A DNA stretch of 64,000 nt, taken from NCBI GenBank assembly GCA_038373865.1, contig JAXGGA010005207.1, forward strand, positions 16,276 through 80,275, given 5' to 3'. The DNA comes from Uloborus plumipes. Taxonomy: Eukaryota; Arthropoda; Arachnida; Araneae; Uloboridae. The position numbers were made by a program, and so were the translations under genes. Position 1 is the first letter of the stretch; every line of letters begins with the position of its first letter. Positions 60,332-64,000 of this stretch are shown one piece after another. The notes beneath the pieces are model-generated. The model was not told the DNA's origin, made no database searches, and saw only the letters and a program-made list of their open reading frames with translations.

Positions 60332-62048
60332 AACACAAAATTTAATAAAAATCTTTCGAAACTGTTTCAAGTCATCTAAGTTACGCGAACTAGGAATTGA
60401 CATTGTAACACAATTCTGTTGCAGAAATACATCTTATCGAGACAGGATTTGCTAAACATAAATGTCAGATAGTAATTTGTTTTCCTACGGAAGTGAAGTA
60501 AAACTAACCTATAAACACGGCATAGGGTGGTACTAAAGGATTAATGACATTCATTTGTGGTAATCTTATTTAATTACTGGTATTTATTTCACAGAGATGT
60601 GATCTGACGAGTGTGTCTGACGAGTTTTTGAGCATATTTAAAAACACTTTTTTTTAAATGGAAAACTTCCGAATTTCACACAAATTCTCTCTTTTACGCT
60701 GTTGACAATACTCTCTCTCTTTTTTTTTTAATATTTAGTTGAATAAGGGATTGAAACAAAAAAAAAGGGATGATATCGTTACACGTAAGAGCTGTTTCAG
60801 TTAAATATCGTTATTCTTCGGTTAGAAATTTTATTTTACTCAAACTTTTGAATTCAACTAATGATTACGTTGAAAAAAAAATTATTTATTTACTTGCAAG
60901 ATATATTTTTTTACTATACCTTAGACACCTTCGCATTGTTGATTTCAAATCTGCAAATGGTTGCGGTCTACAATCTACATTTTTACACAACTTGATAAAA
61001 ATCAGAAAATCACCCGAAAGAAAAAGTTTACGTTTTGAAATTCCAACGAAGAGGTGGGGAAACGAAAATCACTGCAGGGGCAATTCTAGCAGATTAACTT
61101 AATTTAATAGAGATTGCAGAGATACGCCCATGTCCCCAAACCCCCTCAAGAGCAATTCTGCAGCCCCAATATCACAACCACCTCCCCCAAAGGTAAAATA
61201 TCCATACCCCCCTCAAAAAAGAATAAAAAAAAAATCAATGGCGTAACCTGAACCAAACCCACAAATCCACCAGTTGCGAACCCCGACTTTTGGAGTCAGA
61301 ACTGCGAATTTGGAATCACCGTACCCAAATTAGCACTGATCAAGTGTTTGCATAAAAATAATAAAACTTTGTTCCTCAATACTATCTTTTGCATTTAGTC
61401 CGTTTGCTTTTTTGTAACAATTGAGCGTGTTAGCCTTTCGACAAAGGAAACGTGTTAGATAAAACTCCGTGCTTTTGATCAGAATAATGTAAACAACTGA
61501 AAACGAAAATGGAAGGCCTTCTTTTTTACCTTTAAAGGACTGATACCACTTTATCTACGAGGCAAGGCTTCTGCTTTTGTTACGGAAGTAAGTACATTCT
61601 TTTTTTGTACATTATCTTTCTAGCAGTGGAAAAAGGATTAACCTGTACGAAGGTTTCACATCTTTTTTTTTTTTTAATCTTGAACAACGCTCAAAAATGA
61701 ATTGTTTAAGCCTGCTGTACAATCTATTTGGAAGCAAATTATCCTTTTTAGAGTCATGGGTATATTGGCGTATCTTGTATTTAAAATTGCAAATATACAG
61801 ATTTTAGATTATCTTTTAAGTAGTTTTTTTCGGGGACCCTTTATTCCCTTTAACACCTAGAGCCTGCCTATACTAAAACGCAACTTAACTTGACATTGAA
61901 CATCACTACGAGCGGAGCCAATAAAAGCTCACAAGCAGACAGCGATCTCCTCTAATTCGCCAAGTAGGCTGAGACGTTTTATCTAGCTCGTTTTTCATAG
62001 GCTAACGTCACGCAAACGTCACGATGCTGTTGTCAAGAAAGGTTGCAG
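60332..62048. other. Gene-free stretch
   Basis: AT-rich DNA. The region 61860-62045 is less AT-rich and includes 'gagccaataaaagctcac' (CCAAT next to a TATA-like aataaaa) and two 'aacgtcacg' words. It could be a promoter or repeat, but no adjoining gene was found. Confidence 0.4.
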
Positions 62049-62061
62049 TGTAGTATAAGCT

Positions 62062-62344
62062 AGGGCCGTGGTAGCCCGATCGGTAAGGCATCGGACTCGT
62101 GTCCGGAGGGACCCGGGTTCGATCCCAGCCGATCAAAGATCCACCGTCTTGATTAATGGTGGCTGGGAGGCGTTAAAAATGTCGTGGCCACAAAGTCCTC
62201 CAAGTGAAACGATACCTCTGGGGGTGCTGGGCTTAGGGTTTGCTCGACCCTAGGTTCTGGTTCAAAATTAAGAACAGAGCGCTCTTCAGGGCCCTATCCC
62301 GGTTAAACCACGAAGCTGTGGTAGGTACGGAGTGTGAAATGAAA
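62062..62344 (+). mobile_element. tRNA-derived SINE, copy 2
   Basis: 283 bp with the same A box, B box, body and tail as the copy at 58806-59102. It is flanked by a perfect 13-bp duplication, tgtagtataagct (62049-62061 and 62345-62357). The clean duplication points to LINE-mediated insertion and a fairly recent event. The 60-codon frames in both copies are chance frames in the SINE. Confidence 0.92.
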
Positions 62345-62417
62345 TGTAGTATAAGCTGATCTTAATTAGTCGTTTACTCTACTTTTCCTTCTTGCTGAAC
62401 TTCCAGTGACAACTTAA

Positions 62418-62939
62418 CCCACTTATGCCCAAGTTTTTTTTTTACATTTTTTTTTTTCAATTTTTATCAGCTTAAAACTTTTACTTGGAGTGGTTTACAT
62501 TACATTTTAGGCTTGAAATAGTTCGCCGTTGCCATATTTACTAAGTTATTTAACGCCCTGTTTATGGGATATTTTGCAGATATATGAGCAAAATAGGACC
62601 CTACTTGACTTGACTTGTGCAAAGTAACATTGCAGAAGGCATCTGTGATCAATTTTAAGCAAATCATTTTAAAATAGTTTAATTTTATGCAAAATAAATT
62701 CGCAAAAAAACTTACTTTCTGTGGCTACCCATGCTGGATCGTTGCTTGACTGATTTGTCTGAAAATAACTGTCAATAAATAAACTCTAATGTCCAAATAG
62801 TGGCTCTAACTGGTTTTTTCAAGAAGAAGGACTATGTAACTTGTGAAAAACAGCTTTAGTGAAATGATATACCCATTACAGGTTTTTGTATGCAGAAACT
62901 AACAAGAGTCCCGTTTTTAGGCTACTGGGCATAAATGGA
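62418..62939. mobile_element. piggyBac-like MITE, 522 bp
   Basis: Flanked by TTAA on both sides (62414-62417 and 62940-62943). Ends CCCACTTATGCCCA and, reversed, TCCATTTATGCCCA are inverted repeats beginning with CCC/TCC next to TTAA, as in piggyBac elements. It has no transposase. Confidence 0.75.
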
Positions 62940-63023
62940 TTAACAAACCTCAATTATTTTCTAAACGTTTGCAATATAAAAGCAATTGAGACAGTGAAAA
63001 CACTAAAAAAAAAAAAAAAAAAC

Positions 63024-63430
63024 TGCAGTACTACTAGAGAATCTCTAGAAAACTTTACATCTATGAAGTTTTTCAGTATAGTGCTCCTGTAGTAAGTTAA
63101 CATCTGACATAGACAATGTTTCTCTCTTTTTCGGGTAATAGTAAAGGGTTATCGGCACTGAATTGTGTTGAGATGTTTTTGTAGTCATTTTGAAAAGCAT
63201 TCCAACTCAAATCCGAAACAATTATTTTTTCTTAGTACTAAAAAAAAAAAAAAAAAAAAAAGAAACCATTGTCAGTCTTGAAGGTCAACTTAAAAGAGGA
63301 ATACTATAATGATACAGCTTCTTCTTAAATGCCGCTGTCAATTTTACTTAAAAAGAAGCGCTGTATCCTCACTTGAAAACTTTGTGAAGTCCGAGTTTTC
63401 TGGGGATTTTCTAGTAGTACTGCAGCTTTT
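63024..63430. repeat. Inverted repeat with ~30-bp arms
   Basis: ctgcagtactactagagaat at 63024-63043 reappears inverted at about 63411-63430 (reverse complement ctgcagtactactagaaaat), and the match continues inward to 'agaaaac'. The loop of about 350 bp holds an A21-type homopolymer (63239-63261). It may be a decayed MITE. Confidence 0.5.
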
Positions 63431-63751
63431 CTACACTGTAGTAATGACACAGCCTTTTCTTTAATAATGTTGCAGTGAAAAAGCTTCTTCTTAAGTAACG
63501 CTTCTTAAAGTGGAACTGATTGTTACTAGAACAGTTTAAGCAATTCACTTTTCGAAAGCTTTTCCTGTTGTACTACAGTATTTTTTTTTTATATAGTAAA
63601 GCAAAGTTGTGCATTGTGCAAGTCCCAAAATTAAAAATTTGGCGACAACCGGTACAGATGCCAGGAGAATGCCTCCTCTATTTTGGGGCACGATAGTATA
63701 CTGGTAGTTCTGGCAGGTGCTCTATGCAGCATGATTGACCTGTTAACTGGG

Positions 63752-63817
63752 TATGACGAAATATTTCGTCATACACAAAAGCCTACAGCAATGGGCATGA
63801 CGAAATTTTTCGTCATG
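63752..63817. repeat. Two near-identical 22-bp palindromes
   Basis: 63752-63773 is a perfect palindrome with half-site TATGACGAAAT. 63796-63817 has half-sites CATGACGAAA and TTTCGTCATG around a 2-base centre. They are separated by 22 bases, close to two helical turns. Confidence 0.7.
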
Positions 63818-64000
63818 GAAATTAATCGTAATATATTGATTCCATCACGTTCTACGTTGTTCTTATCTATTAAATCTTAGAGTGGTTATATATATGCCAT
63901 CATATTGTCGATGCGTCATGAATTTTCATGTTCTTGTAATCTGTAACTTGAGCGCTATTAACGGAAAACGGGAGCTGCATGATCTATCCTTCGAGCTGCC

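Noticed and set aside
62062..62135. Possible functional tRNA gene (A and B boxes present)
   Set aside because: The sequence does not fold into a full cloverleaf with an acceptor stem by eye, continues into the SINE body, and is bounded by target duplications.
1..64000. CRISPR arrays, bacterial operons or phage genes
   Set aside because: Introns, poly(A) signals, SINEs and transposons show this is animal nuclear DNA, and no regularly spaced short repeats of CRISPR type exist.

Overview
This window is animal nuclear DNA: AT-rich, gene-poor, with long introns, GT-AG splice sites, poly(A) signals and many eukaryotic transposons. One gene can be named with certainty, cyclin E, on the + strand. 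The long introns and the mix of Tigger/pogo, hAT, piggyBac-like, Ty3/Gypsy and tRNA-derived SINE repeats suggest an arthropod. A chelicerate such as a spider is my best guess, but that is inference.

Layout. 1-8259: non-coding, upstream of or within the 5' introns of cyclin E, with two short hAT-like elements (664-913, 2320-3189). 8260-20753: seven cyclin E exons encoding the last 366 residues, from the region before the cyclin box to the stop codon, including an LTPPxS phosphodegron. The N-terminal exon(s) are not identified. The 3' UTR runs to about 23.15 kb. Intron 5 (6.8 kb) holds a pogo-type MITE, a 1.6-kb hAT element with a perfect 8-bp target duplication and, 27 bp further on, a 2.9-kb foldback element.

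23.2-39 kb: repeats and little coding sequence. A cluster of promoter-like motifs (CTCF-like, CRE, CTCGCGAG) lies at 27.29-27.37 kb. Three candidate exons and a poly(A) signal between 34.16 and 38.91 kb may be the 3' end of a second + strand gene for a small membrane protein. A 3.4-kb hAT-like element and a pogo-type MITE lie between them.

39.5-44.2 kb: two decayed Tigger/pogo transposase genes. One is nearly full length but has an amber codon, a lost catalytic Asp and a C-terminus cut by a MITE. The other sits within clear terminal inverted repeats and has a second MITE nested in it. 45-49.2 kb: old degenerate tandem repeats, then a foldback element whose arms are built from ~530-bp subrepeats. 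49.2-55.6 kb: a complete Ty3/Gypsy LTR retrotransposon on the - strand with open gag and pol frames and all catalytic residues present. 55.6-64 kb: AT-rich DNA with two oppositely oriented copies of one tRNA-derived SINE, an inverted-repeat element with palindromes, and a piggyBac-like MITE.

Cyclin E is the only gene with a clear cellular role (G1/S control with CDK2). Nearly all other recognisable content is transposon-derived, much of it nested.
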